DNA from: Pontibacter oryzae | GTDB taxonomy: Bacteria; Bacteroidota; Bacteroidia; Cytophagales; Hymenobacteraceae | NCBI RefSeq assembly: GCF_003576375.1 | Contig: NZ_QWGE01000002.1 | Span: forward strand, 558,001 to 622,000 | Length of the DNA: 64,000 nt | Direction of reading: 5' to 3' | Made by a program: the position numbers and the translations under genes | The notes under the pieces: model-generated | The model's input: only the letters and a program-made list of their open reading frames with translations | Told to the model about the DNA's origin: nothing | Databases searched by the model: none | Shown: piece after piece, positions 17,152 to 26,051 of the stretch | Position numbering within the stretch: the first letter of the stretch is position 1 | Layout: each line of letters begins with the position of its first letter

Positions 17152-18435
17152 ATGAACGATTTTGTAGAGTTCTTTTCTTTTTCAGACACCAATATCCGGT
17201 ACGTTACACTTGGCTCTGTGCTGTTGGCAAGCAGCTCGGCCGTAGTTGGCTGCTTTACGCTGCTCCGCAAAAGGGCGCTGGTAGGCGATGCCGTGGCACA
17301 TGCCGTGTTACCTGGAGTTTGTCTTGCGTTTATACTTTCAGGCACAAAGAACCCATTTATACTTCTATTGGGAGCCTTCGTAACAGGCTGGCTATCTTTA
17401 GTTGCGATAGATTTTATAACTGCCCGCTCCCGCATTAAAGAGGATACGGCCATTGGGCTTGTACTTTCTGTTTTCTTTGGCGTTGGCATACTGTTACTCA
17501 CTGCCATACAGCATTCCGGAAACGCCGCGCAAAGCGGTTTAGATAAGTTTCTGTTTGGCAAAGCGGCTTCCCTTGTCGGCGAAGACCTGATTGCCTTTGC
17601 CATTGTGGCGGTGCTGCTGCTGGTTACCACCATCATATTTTATAAAGAGCTCACGCTGCTATGTTTTGATCAGGCATACGCTAAGACAATCGGTTTTCCG
17701 GTGCGGCTACTTGAGTTATTACTAACCACGCTTACAGTTTTTGCAGTAGTGGTGGGCATTCAGGCTGTGGGAGTTGTGTTGATGGCGGCCATGCTGATAA
17801 CGCCTGCCGCCGCAGCTCGCTTCTGGACTGATAAACTAAGTCTCATGCTGGTGCTGGCTGCGCTGATAGGAGCCTTTTCCGGGGTGGCAGGCGCATTTGT
17901 GTCCTACACGGCTCCAGCTATGCCTACGGGGCCATGGATTGTGCTCATCGTATCCATGATCGCTATATTATCCTTCGCTTTCGCACCGAAAAAAGGCTGG
18001 GTGTCGCGGTTGCTACGGCAGCGGCGCAACAAAACACAAATTCTGGAGGAAAACCTGCTCAAACTGATGTACCAGCTAGGAGAGCAAAAACCAAATTACG
18101 ATGCACCGAGGCAACTGCACGAACTGCTGGAGAGAAGAGCCATCCCGCAAAAAGAAGCGAAGGCAGGTTTGAAGAGGCTTCAGAACCAAGGCTATGTAGA
18201 GAAGCTGCCTTCAGGCTGGAAACTTTCTAGCCAGGGCCAACGGCGCGGGGAACGTGTAGTAAGGCTGCACAGGCTTTGGGAACTCTACCTAACGCAGTAT
18301 CTGCACTTGGCCTCCGACCACGTACACGAGGATGCTGAGACCATCGAGCACATTATTACGCCCGAACTGGAGCAAAAGCTCATAGAGGAATTAGATTTTC
18401 CGGTAATGGACCCTCACAGCGCCCGAATACCCTAG
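17152..18435 (+). CDS. Mn/Zn ABC permease fused to a C-terminal MntR-like domain
   Basis: 427 aa, about 130 longer than a normal permease. Residues about 1-290 are an ABC-3 permease with eight or so membrane helices (GDAVAHAVLPG and AAMLITPAAAARF are typical). Residues about 300-427 resemble the first two domains of a DtxR/MntR regulator: a winged-helix-like part, then RLHRLWELYL and AETIEHI with His and the ExxEH ligands kept, ending DPHSARIP just where the separate mntR at 14707 goes on into its FeoA-like domain. It imports Mn or Zn; the extra domain could sense cytoplasmic metal and gate transport. I believe this architecture recurs in Bacteroidota, with no role proven. Confidence 0.88.
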   Translation: MNDFVEFFSFSDTNIRYVTLGSVLLASSSAVVGCFTLLRKRALVGDAVAHAVLPGVCLAFILSGTKNPFILLLGAFVTGWLSLVAIDFITARSRIKEDTAIGLVLSVFFGVGILLLTAIQHSGNAAQSGLDKFLFGKAASLVGEDLIAFAIVAVLLLVTTIIFYKELTLLCFDQAYAKTIGFPVRLLELLLTTLTVFAVVVGIQAVGVVLMAAMLITPAAAARFWTDKLSLMLVLAALIGAFSGVAGAFVSYTAPAMPTGPWIVLIVSMIAILSFAFAPKKGWVSRLLRQRRNKTQILEENLLKLMYQLGEQKPNYDAPRQLHELLERRAIPQKEAKAGLKRLQNQGYVEKLPSGWKLSSQGQRRGERVVRLHRLWELYLTQYLHLASDHVHEDAETIEHIITPELEQKLIEELDFPVMDPHSARIP

Positions 18436-18482
18436 TAAGTTAAAGAGTTAGAGAGTTTGTAAGTTAAAGAGTTAGTGAGTTA
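18435..18482. repeat. Two tandem copies of a 24-bp GTTAAAGAGTT repeat
   Basis: Copy 1 (18435-18458) and copy 2 (18459-18482) share GTAAGTTAAAGAGTTAG and differ at two or three positions. It begins at the last base of the permease stop. Similar AGAGTT-rich text lies at 41147-41268. Confidence 0.7.
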
Positions 18483-18547
18483 ATGCGCTAACATTCAAAA
18501 TCACCACTTTAATAATCAAGCAATTACGCCATATAACAATTAAATAA

Positions 18548-19426
18548 GTGAACGCTTTTTGGATCATACTTACCGGATCATTGGTGGCAACGTGCTGTAG
18601 TTTGTTGGGCTGCTACTTAATTTTGCGCCGCATGGCCATGGTAGGCGATGCCATTTCGCATGCCGTGCTGCCAGGCATTGTCATTGCTTTTTTGCTAACC
18701 GGCTCCCGCGACTCGGTGCCGATGCTGATTGGTGCAGGGCTGTTAGGTGTGTTAACCACCTTTCTCATTGAGTTCTTCCATCGCTATGCCCGCGTGCAGG
18801 CCGATGCATCTATTGGTGTTACCTTTACCTGGCTGTTTGCCATCGGCATCATACTTATCTCTGTTTTTGCCGGCCAAGTAGACCTGGACCAGGATTGCGT
18901 ACTTTACGGAGAGATTGCCTATGTTCCCTTAGACCTTTGGATTACAGAAGGCGGTTTAAGCTTAGGCCCAGGCACCGTTTGGACCTTAGCTTTTGTTACC
19001 ATACTTATCCTGCTCTTTATAACGTTTGGCTACAAAGAGCTCTTCCTGACTGCTTTTGACCCAGGCTTTGCAGCAGCCATTGGTATTTCAACAACAGCCT
19101 GGTACTACTCTCTCATGACAGCAGTATCGCTTACCACTGTTGCCTCTTTCGAGTCTGTGGGTGCCATACTTGTTGTAGCCTTGTTGGTAGCGCCGCCGGC
19201 CACTGCTTATTTACTAACCGATAAATTTAAGAATATGCTGCTGCTATCGGTGCTTGCGGGCATCATAGCCTCCGTGGCAGGTTATTACTTGGCCGTTTGG
19301 ATAGATGGCTCCATTGCGGGAGCAATTGCCACAGTAACAGGAATAGAATTTACGTTGGCTTTTCTTTTCTCGCCAAGCCGTGGCATACTTTTGAAAAGAA
19401 AGCAATTACAGCCAGTGCAGCATTAA
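18548..19426 (+). CDS. Mn/Zn ABC transporter permease (second subunit)
   Basis: 292 aa ABC-3 family permease starting at GTG 18548; no ATG is available nearby that keeps the first helix. Multiple membrane helices, with GDAISHAVLPGIVIAF and VVALLVAPPATAYLLTD as family motifs. It has no regulator-like extension, unlike the fused subunit before it. Together they would give the heterodimeric channel of one importer. It lies 112 bp downstream across the tandem repeat. Confidence 0.88.
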   Translation: MNAFWIILTGSLVATCCSLLGCYLILRRMAMVGDAISHAVLPGIVIAFLLTGSRDSVPMLIGAGLLGVLTTFLIEFFHRYARVQADASIGVTFTWLFAIGIILISVFAGQVDLDQDCVLYGEIAYVPLDLWITEGGLSLGPGTVWTLAFVTILILLFITFGYKELFLTAFDPGFAAAIGISTTAWYYSLMTAVSLTTVASFESVGAILVVALLVAPPATAYLLTDKFKNMLLLSVLAGIIASVAGYYLAVWIDGSIAGAIATVTGIEFTLAFLFSPSRGILLKRKQLQPVQH

Positions 19427-19498
19427 CCAGGAATTTATACAGTAGAATTGCTGTTACCGAAGCTACTTTAAAAACCTTACTTGAACAGTATCCATACA

Positions 19499-20104
19499 AT
19501 GATAAAAAGAACAGCTATACTTTCGGTGCTTGGATTTGCTTTACTGGCAGGCTGTAATACCAGTACACCGCAGGCAGTATCTTCCGGCACAACAGATACA
19601 GCGCCCATAGCTACTCAAAGCAATACAACACAGGCTTCATCAACCACTAAAGCCACAGAAATACAGTGGCTAAGTATAGAGGAAGTTGCCGCACGCATGA
19701 AGCAGGCACCAAGGAAAGTGGTGATTGATGTGTACACAGATTGGTGTGGCTGGTGCAAAAAGATGGATAAAAGCACCTTTACCGATCCTGAAGTGGCTCA
19801 ACTCGTAAACGATCATTTTTACGCCGTGAAATTGGATGCCGAAGGGAAAGAGCCCATCACGCTAAATGGCAAGACGTTTAACTTTAAGCCAGAGTATAAG
19901 GCGCATGAGCTGGCTGTGGCCTTGCTGCAAGGGCAAATGAGTTTTCCGACCACAGTTTACCTGGATGAAAATATGAACATGCTGGCTCCTGTTCCGGGTT
20001 ACCTGGATGCAAAGAACTTCTCCAAAATACTACGTTACTTCGGGGAGAACCACCATCAGAACATGAATTTCCAGGAGTATGAAAAACAGGCTAAAGGCAA
20101 TTAA
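19499..20104 (+). CDS. Thioredoxin-fold lipoprotein
   Basis: 201 aa from the ATG at 19499; the frame extends six codons to a TTG at 19481, but the ATG gives the better signal peptide. The lipobox is LLAGC. A Ser/Thr-rich linker follows (about residues 20-60), then a thioredoxin fold with redox motif WCGWC and the cis-Pro in MSFPTTVYLD. It is likely a periplasmic disulfide reductase or isomerase tethered to a membrane. Same strand as the metal-uptake genes, 72 bp downstream, but a link is not shown. Confidence 0.85.
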   Translation: MIKRTAILSVLGFALLAGCNTSTPQAVSSGTTDTAPIATQSNTTQASSTTKATEIQWLSIEEVAARMKQAPRKVVIDVYTDWCGWCKKMDKSTFTDPEVAQLVNDHFYAVKLDAEGKEPITLNGKTFNFKPEYKAHELAVALLQGQMSFPTTVYLDENMNMLAPVPGYLDAKNFSKILRYFGENHHQNMNFQEYEKQAKGN

Positions 20105-20237
20105 GCTTTAGTTTAAACCTAATTCTCCAAACACTATCTCCATTGAAGTATGAAGTTGAGTTTATACTTTAAGATAGGCAGGACTCCAGCCAAATTTGAG
20201 ACTTTTTAGGGGCAAGTTCGGTTTCGGCAATTTTGCC

Positions 20238-20245
20238 TAAATTTG
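20238..20245 (+). promoter_or_regulatory. Candidate -7 box for mnmE
   Basis: TAAATTTG, an exact TAnnTTTG match. If it is the promoter, transcription begins near 20252, which rules out the TTG at 20243 as start codon and favours the TTG at 20270. No -33 TTG at normal spacing. Confidence 0.45.
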
Positions 20246-20269
20246 TGCCGCGCTAAACTATACTTCGGT

Positions 20270-21649
20270 TTGATAAATCATACTTTCAATAACGATACAA
20301 TTGTAGCCGTAGCTACTGCCCCAGGTGTGGGCGCCATTGCTGTCATCCGCCTTTCCGGCCCTGAGGCAATAACAATTACAAACGAGGTTTTCAAAGGAAA
20401 GGACCTTTCCAAACAGGCCAGCCATACTATCCACTTCGGAACCATCCGGGATGAAGGCAAGCTGCTGGACGAAGTGCTTGTGTCGCTGTTTGTGGGGCCT
20501 CACTCCTACACCAAGGAAAACGTAGTAGAAATTTCCTGCCATGGCTCTGATTACATTGTGCAGCAGATTATGCAGCTCCTGCTTAAAAAAGGCGCACGAC
20601 TTGCCAATGCGGGTGAGTTTACCAAACGCGCTTTTCTTAACGGCCAATTTGACCTGGCGCAGGCTGAAGCTGTGGCCGACCTGATCTCCTCTGACTCTGC
20701 CCTCTCCCACGAAGTAGCTATGAAGCAAATGCGTGGCGGCTTTTCGCAGGAAATCAAGCGCTTACGTGCCGAACTGGTGCACTTTGCCTCTATGATTGAG
20801 CTTGAGCTGGACTTTGGCGAAGAAGATGTAGAGTTTGCCGACCGCGAACAATTGCGCACACTCATCCTGAACATACAAGCCATTATCCGGGAGTTGCTAA
20901 AGTCTTTTGAGCTAGGCAACGTGATCAAGAACGGCGTGCCTACGGTGATCGTCGGCAACCCGAATGCCGGTAAATCTACGCTACTCAACAAGCTGCTGAA
21001 CGAGGAGAAAGCCATCGTGTCAGACGTGCCCGGCACTACCCGCGATTTTATTGAGGATGAGATAAACATCGAAGGCATTACTTTCCGCTTTATAGATACA
21101 GCCGGCCTCCGCGAGACCACTGATAAAGTTGAAGCCATTGGCGTAGAACGCACCATGCAGAAGCTAAGCCAATCTTCGTTGATCATTTATCTCTTCGACA
21201 TGATGGAGGTGACTGCCGAAGAAGTGCAAGCCGAACTGGACAGGCTGAACCCGAAGAAGCTGCCGCTGGTAGCCGTAGCTAACAAGATCGATCAGGCATC
21301 GCCGGAGAAGCTTGCGGCCTTTGCAAGTATAGATAACCTGGTACAGATCTCGGCGGCGGAAGGCGCCAACCTGGACGACCTAAAGCAAGCGCTGGTCGAG
21401 AAAGTGAACCTCGGTAAACTAAATACCCAAAGCCAAACCATCGTCACGAACCTGCGCCACGTAGACAGCCTAAACAAGACCTACGCCGCCCTAGACGATG
21501 TTCTCAATGGCCTGGCACTGAGTATCAGTAACGACTTGGTGGCCGCCGACATTCGCCGCGCTCTCTACAGCTTAGGTGAGATAACCGGAGAAATTACCAC
21601 AGACGATTTGCTGGATAATATTTTCACTAAGTTCTGCATCGGCAAATAA
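20270..21649 (+). CDS. mnmE: tRNA uridine-5-carboxymethylaminomethyl modification GTPase
   Basis: 459 aa from TTG 20270. No ATG precedes the conserved DTIVAVATAPGVGAIAVIRLSG start, and the alternative TTG at 20243 overlaps the probable -7 box. Domains: N-terminal folate-binding TrmE_N (about 1-120), then helical parts with an inserted GTPase: P-loop GNPNAGKST, DVPGTTRD switch, DTAG and NKID. The C-terminus is CIGK, with the invariant catalytic Cys. With MnmG it modifies U34 of certain tRNAs. Confidence 0.95.
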   Translation: MINHTFNNDTIVAVATAPGVGAIAVIRLSGPEAITITNEVFKGKDLSKQASHTIHFGTIRDEGKLLDEVLVSLFVGPHSYTKENVVEISCHGSDYIVQQIMQLLLKKGARLANAGEFTKRAFLNGQFDLAQAEAVADLISSDSALSHEVAMKQMRGGFSQEIKRLRAELVHFASMIELELDFGEEDVEFADREQLRTLILNIQAIIRELLKSFELGNVIKNGVPTVIVGNPNAGKSTLLNKLLNEEKAIVSDVPGTTRDFIEDEINIEGITFRFIDTAGLRETTDKVEAIGVERTMQKLSQSSLIIYLFDMMEVTAEEVQAELDRLNPKKLPLVAVANKIDQASPEKLAAFASIDNLVQISAAEGANLDDLKQALVEKVNLGKLNTQSQTIVTNLRHVDSLNKTYAALDDVLNGLALSISNDLVAADIRRALYSLGEITGEITTDDLLDNIFTKFCIGK

Positions 21650-21728
21650 CTTATAATCAGGGTTCGCAGGATTAAAAATGATTTTCAGGATGTGCTATAG
21701 TTGAGGTTTATAAGTGCTTCTACTTTTT

Positions 21729-21781
21729 GTTTCATCGTCCAGGCCCTTCTGCGGACAGGTCGCGACCTGTCCGCAGAAGGG
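21729..21781 (-). repeat. REP unit A, with perfect 38-bp palindrome
   Basis: Palindrome at 21744-21781 (centre TCGCGA, arms GCGGACAGG/CCTGTCCGC) with the tail GTTTCATCGTCCAGG on its left, shared with units B and C. It lies in the 3' part of the RAYT frame and encodes its Arg-rich C-terminus. Unlike the others it lacks the 5' GTAG. Confidence 0.85.
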
Positions 21782-22009
21782 GACTCTTGGTAAAATACAT
21801 CGTCATTCAAAAAGGCTGAGGTATTTTGAATATAGTTTTTGATGTGTTCATAAGCTCTTTCGTGGCGTATGATATGATCGTGGAAAGAGCGTTGCCAGGC
21901 AAAGTTAACCAAACCAGCCTGCCGTATCAGTTTGAATGTGGTGATTTTATAAGCCCCCATCAATTCAGAAATTAATTTTATGTTGTGCGATTGAAATGTA
22001 TGGCTTGCT

Positions 22010-22056
22010 GTTTCATCGACAGGCCGTTTCTCGGACTGATCGCCATCTGTCCCTAC
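22010..22056 (-). repeat. REP unit B, degenerate, inside the RAYT frame
   Basis: On the minus strand it reads GTAGGGACAG, a changed core, GTCCGAG, then GGCCTGTCGATGAAAC. This matches unit C along its whole length with scattered changes. It codes in frame for about 15 residues (LVGTDGDQSEKRPVDET) between the HUH motif and the following helix. Confidence 0.7.
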
Positions 22057-22344
22057 AAGGTAATGATCAATTTCAATGATAGCATGCACATGGTTCGGCA
22101 TCACCACAAAAGCGTGTAAAACGACATACGGATACCGCTCTGCCAGCCAATGCCATTGCTGTATTGCCATCTGCCCATACCTATTCAGTTCCATCTCGCA
22201 ATGCGCCACATACCCAAACACATATGCTTCTCCAACACACAGGAAGTCACAAAATCCAGCCCTTCGCGGCTATAATCATACCCCAGCATCCTGTTCCGTT
22301 TCCGATCCGGTAAAGCCAGGAAAAGGTATGCGCGCTTTACCACT

Positions 22345-22393
22345 CGTAGGGACAGGTCTCGACCTGTCCGCAGCAAAGGCTGACCGATGAAAC
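22345..22393 (+). repeat. REP unit C
   Basis: Plus-strand GTAGGGACAGGTC, a 2-nt centre, GACCTGTCCGCAG, then a tail ending GATGAAAC. Inverted relative to A and B, it flanks the 5' end of the RAYT gene. GTAG at the 5' end is the tetranucleotide seen next to known REPs. Confidence 0.85.
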
Positions 22394-22555
22394 ATAAACT
22401 TATCAAGTAGTCAGAATCAGGATTTATAAGATTTATTTTTTTGTGCAGGATGTTCGATAGGTAAGGTTTATCTGATTTATACTTTATGTTGCATCGATAG
22501 GCTATTGCACGGTCAGTTCTGAGGAGGATTCGGGAAATTTTTGTGGGAACGATTC

Positions 22556-22580
22556 AGACAGGTCGCGACCTGTCCCTACG
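22556..22580 (-). repeat. REP unit D, palindrome only
   Basis: GACAGGTCGCGACCTGTC (22557-22574) is a perfect 18-bp palindrome, followed by CCTAC, so it reads GTAGGGACAG on the minus strand. The GATGAAAC tail is missing. It sits 90 bp before hsdM. The surrounding 22407-22667 stretch holds no gene. Confidence 0.8.
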
Positions 22581-22667
22581 AAGAGATAAATATTTTGCAT
22601 CATCTATATATTTTTCTTCCTTTTTCTATACCTTGTAATACTGTTTTAACATGGATTACAAGTATAC

Positions 22668-24289
22668 ATGGCCACTAACAATACCCCCTCCGCCAAAGCA
22701 AAGGCGGATATAGATTTTGAAAACGAACTCTGGAATGCTGCCAACGAGCTGCGTGGCGCTGTAGCCGAGAACCAGTACAAAGACTACGTGCTCTCGCTGC
22801 TGTTTGTAAAACACCTCTCCGAGCGCTACGAACTGCGAAAGCAGGAAATACAGCAGGACTTTGCCAACCCCGAAAGCGATTACTATAACATAGAGGCCCA
22901 CCAGCAAGCCGAGGTACTCGAAGACGAACTGGAGTACCAGGTAAAGAACGTGTACCGCCTGCCCCAGCAAGCCACCTGGGAGTACCTGCGTGAGAACACC
23001 GAGCAGGACGACATAAAAGTGAAGGTAGACCAGGCCTTTGTGCTGCTCGATGAGCTGCTGGCCAAACGCAACCCTGACTACAAAGGTGTGCTGGAGTCGA
23101 TCTTCGTGAAAAGCCAGCTCTCTCCTACGCAGGTGGCCGGGCTCATCAACCTGTTCTCCAAAGAGAAGTTCTCCGAGATCAACAACCCCGAGTCCGACAT
23201 CTACGGCCGTGTGTATGAGTACTACATCGGCAAGTTTGCCATGGCCGAAGGCTCCGGTGGGGGGCAGTTCTTTACGCCGGGCGCGGTGGTGCGTTTGCTC
23301 GTGGAAATGCTGGAGCCGCTCAAGGGCCGCATCATGGACCTGGCCTGTGGCTCGGGTGGTATGTTTGTGCAGAACCTCAAGTTTTTACAGGCGCATGGCG
23401 GCGACAAAAACGACATCTCCATTTACGGGCAGGAGCGCTACGAAGGCACGCTGCGCCTCTGCAAAATGAACCTGCTGCTGCGCAACCTCTCCTTCGACGT
23501 GAAACTGGGCGACTCGCTGCTGCAGGACCGCTTCCCCGACCTGAAGGCCGACTACGCCCTCATGAACCCGCCGTTTAACATCTCTAACTGGCACCCCGAG
23601 TTGCTACCAGACAACGACCCGCGCCTCTTCGGGGCTAAAGATACCTTTACCACGCCCGGCAACGCCAAAACATGTGTAGCCGCATGATTAGGCACCACCT
23701 GAGCGAGCGCGGCACGGCTGGCGTGGTGATGGCCAACGGCGCCATGACCACCGGAAGCGCCGGCGAAAAGAACGTGCGCGAGCACATGATACAGCAAGGC
23801 ATGGTAGACTGCATTGTGCAGATGCCCGACAAGCTGTTCATGACCACCGGCATACCGGCCTGTATCTTTATACTGAGCAAAAACCGCGACGGCCGCGACG
23901 GCGAGCACCGCGAGCGCAAAAACGAGATCCTCTTTATAGATGCCCGCAAACTGGGCACGATGGCCAGCCGCCGACTGCGTGTGTTCGAAGATGCCGACGT
24001 GGCTCGAATTGCCGACACCTACCATACCTGGCGCAACATCAGCGGCAGCTATACCGATGCAGAAGGCTTCTGCAAGGCCGCTACCTTAGTCGAAGTGGCC
24101 GCCAACAATTACGTGCTCTCGCCGGGCCGCTATGTGGGCTCCGAAGCCGAGGAAGACGACGGCGTTCCGTTTGAAGAGAAGATGAAGCTGCTGACCACCG
24201 ATCTGGCCGCTCAGTTTGAAGAAAGCGCCCTGCTGGAGAAGCGGATTCGGGAGAATCTAAAGGGAATTGGGTTTGACATTAACATCTAA
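22668..24289 (+). pseudogene. hsdM: Type I restriction-modification DNA methyltransferase subunit, frameshifted
   Basis: The N-terminal frame (22668-23687, 339 aa) has the HsdM N-terminal helical domain and the adenine-methyltransferase motifs DLACGSGGMF and NPPF. It breaks off after TTPGNAK. The remainder (HHLSERGTAGVVMANGAM onward, to 24289) lies in the -1 frame; together they would make about 540 aa, normal for HsdM. The break falls at a run of four A at 23667-23670. It methylates adenine together with HsdS, but no hsdS is present. A sequencing error is possible, although the partner genes are damaged too. Confidence 0.88.
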
Positions 24290-24297
24290 TTTTAAGC

Positions 24298-26022
24298 ATG
24301 AAAATAGATTTAGAGGAAAAGTCTAAGCAACTCAAAAATTTAGTTGCCCAGTTTGACTCCAAAATGTTTTTAGGAGAACTAAGTGGAATGAAACAATTTA
24401 TTTCACCAACCAACCAATTAGAATCTCTGAAAGGTTTAAAATCTCCGCTCAGGCAGTTTTACTATTTAGCCAGCCTAAATCTTACATCATCACCTGAAAA
24501 TATCACAAAGGACCGATTTTCTGATGAGGAGTGGGAAGAAATAAAGTCTCTTCTTATCGAAATAGAAGAAGGTTATATACAATATTTCTTGCCAGATGGC
24601 GAAACTGAAATCAGTGAGGAATGGATCAAAAAAAGAAAGGTAGCTATGCCTTCTTTTCTTAATTATTTCAACCAGACTGCACTTAACTATGAAGAACAAG
24701 TTATCGAAAGGATCAAATTATACTTTAATCCTTTAGAGAAAGAAATCATAAATCAGTTTGGGCTAAGCATAGATGATTTTATATCCATCTATAATTACAT
24801 TGATTCTGTACCTAATAAGTTCCTTGAAGAAAAGATTCATAAGAAAGAGGGGCAACAGACATGGGAAGAGTTTGCTGAATCAATGATAGAGCAGGGTATA
24901 ATGCCAGATAAATGGCAGGAACACATGCCGGAGCACTTTAGCAATTTCTTTAACTTCCTGTATGATCATGGAAGTATGCTAAGATTTACATTTGAACAGT
25001 TAGAACAGCAATTCGGTCCAGAGAAAGCAAAAGCATTTTTAGATACTTTCACTATCGAAAGAAATGAAACAGGGTTTTTATACTATACTGAAAAAAATCC
25101 ATTATTCATAAAGCCTATTTTTAAAGTGGGAGAAAATGAATATCAGTGTTTAGAGTATAAACAAGTTGTTCACGCAATTTATGACACTCTATTTGAGTTC
25201 TGTTTTAATGACAAAAAACTAAAAGAAAGGCTTTTAGCGATTAGAGGTAAAAAGTTTGAGGATAAAATAGTAGAGGTTTTCCAAAGCTTCTTTAACAATG
25301 AAGCTACGGTATATAAAGGATTTTACACACAAGATGGTCACGAACAAGATCTACTTTTCTTGATTAAAGGCTTAGCATTAATTGTTGAGGCAAAATCATC
25401 TAAACGAAAAGAACCCAAAAGAAATCCTGATACAGCTTATCCCTTTATTGAAGCTAATTTTAATGAAACTATTCAAAAAGGGTATGATCAAGCATTTCGT
25501 ATAAAAGAAAAGTTTATAGATCGAGAAACAATTAAAATTTATAGTGATCAAAAGCTTAAAAATCATGTAATTGATTTAAAACCAAAAAACTTTCATAGTG
25601 CCTACTCAATAATTGTAACTCAAGAAGTATTTGGTCATATTCAGATACATTTAAGTGAACTTCTTGATGTTTATGAAGATGATACATATCCTTGGAGTGT
25701 AAGCCTAGATGATTTAGAAGTCATACTACTTTATATGAAAAAGGAAGGTTTGAACTTACGTGATTTTATCAAGTTCCTACAAGTTAGAGAGTGCCTTCAC
25801 GAGAATGTTACCGCAAATGATGAGTTAGACGTGTGCGCCGGTATTCTTTCCCATAAGATTACTAAAGAAGTAGCTAAAGTTGAACATTTACTAGTGATTC
25901 CACCTGAGTATGCAGGTATTTTTGATGAACACTACCATAAAGGTGGTCTCGGCTTCAAGGAAGAAAAAAATATGAAGTATAAGACTAGTAATAAGTACAT
26001 GGTACTTGGATCACATAGATAA
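24298..26022 (+). CDS. PD-(D/E)xK nuclease-like protein of the cassette in the hsd locus
   Basis: 574 aa, AT-rich compared with hsdM, starting 8 bp after the hsdM stop, in the place where hsdS normally lies. Residues about 1-310 are helical and charged, with no recognised domain. Residues about 315-370 form a PD-(D/E)xK-type site: Glu321 in KKFEDKIVE, Asp351 in HEQDLLFLIKG, Glu364 and Lys366 in LIVEAKSSK. This pattern (E, D, then ExK at the end of a strand) is that of restriction-endonuclease-like nucleases. The C-terminal 200 residues are unassigned. It has no target-recognition repeats, so it is not HsdS. The catalytic site is read by eye, and nuclease activity is an inference. Confidence 0.72.
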   Translation: MKIDLEEKSKQLKNLVAQFDSKMFLGELSGMKQFISPTNQLESLKGLKSPLRQFYYLASLNLTSSPENITKDRFSDEEWEEIKSLLIEIEEGYIQYFLPDGETEISEEWIKKRKVAMPSFLNYFNQTALNYEEQVIERIKLYFNPLEKEIINQFGLSIDDFISIYNYIDSVPNKFLEEKIHKKEGQQTWEEFAESMIEQGIMPDKWQEHMPEHFSNFFNFLYDHGSMLRFTFEQLEQQFGPEKAKAFLDTFTIERNETGFLYYTEKNPLFIKPIFKVGENEYQCLEYKQVVHAIYDTLFEFCFNDKKLKERLLAIRGKKFEDKIVEVFQSFFNNEATVYKGFYTQDGHEQDLLFLIKGLALIVEAKSSKRKEPKRNPDTAYPFIEANFNETIQKGYDQAFRIKEKFIDRETIKIYSDQKLKNHVIDLKPKNFHSAYSIIVTQEVFGHIQIHLSELLDVYEDDTYPWSVSLDDLEVILLYMKKEGLNLRDFIKFLQVRECLHENVTANDELDVCAGILSHKITKEVAKVEHLLVIPPEYAGIFDEHYHKGGLGFKEEKNMKYKTSNKYMVLGSHR

Positions 26023-26051
26023 TAATTTCAGGTAACTAGTTAAATATTTTC

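Larger units (their letters stand above)
21685..22343 (-). pseudogene. REP-associated tyrosine transposase (RAYT, IS200-like Y1), frameshifted
   Basis: The N-terminal part is read in one frame (PDRKRNRMLGYDYSREG, then FVTSCV) and the rest in another (FGYVAHCEMELNRYG onward), with the switch near 22222-22226, where one base seems to be missing. The second frame has the HUH motif in VVMPNHVHAIIEI. This matches RAYT proteins, which mobilise REP palindromes. A 5' GTG at 22343 is the only start suggested. REP units are read in frame inside it: one between the HUH motif and the next helix, one as the C-terminal extension. The gene is thus decayed and not expected to be active. Confidence 0.8.

Noticed and set aside
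18435..18482. CRISPR array
   Set aside because: Only two direct copies with no spacers and no cas genes; simple tandem repeat.
23660..23690. Programmed -1 frameshifting in hsdM
   Set aside because: The codons at the break do not make a good slippery heptamer, and no downstream stimulatory structure is evident. Decay of neighbouring subunits fits a simple mutation.
23552..24025. Minus-strand frames opposite hsdM
   Set aside because: His/Ala-rich translations opposite a well-recognised methyltransferase; shadows.
24298..26022. HsdS specificity subunit
   Set aside because: It occupies the hsdS position, but no target-recognition repeats or central conserved helices are seen; the site found is a PD-(D/E)xK nuclease motif.
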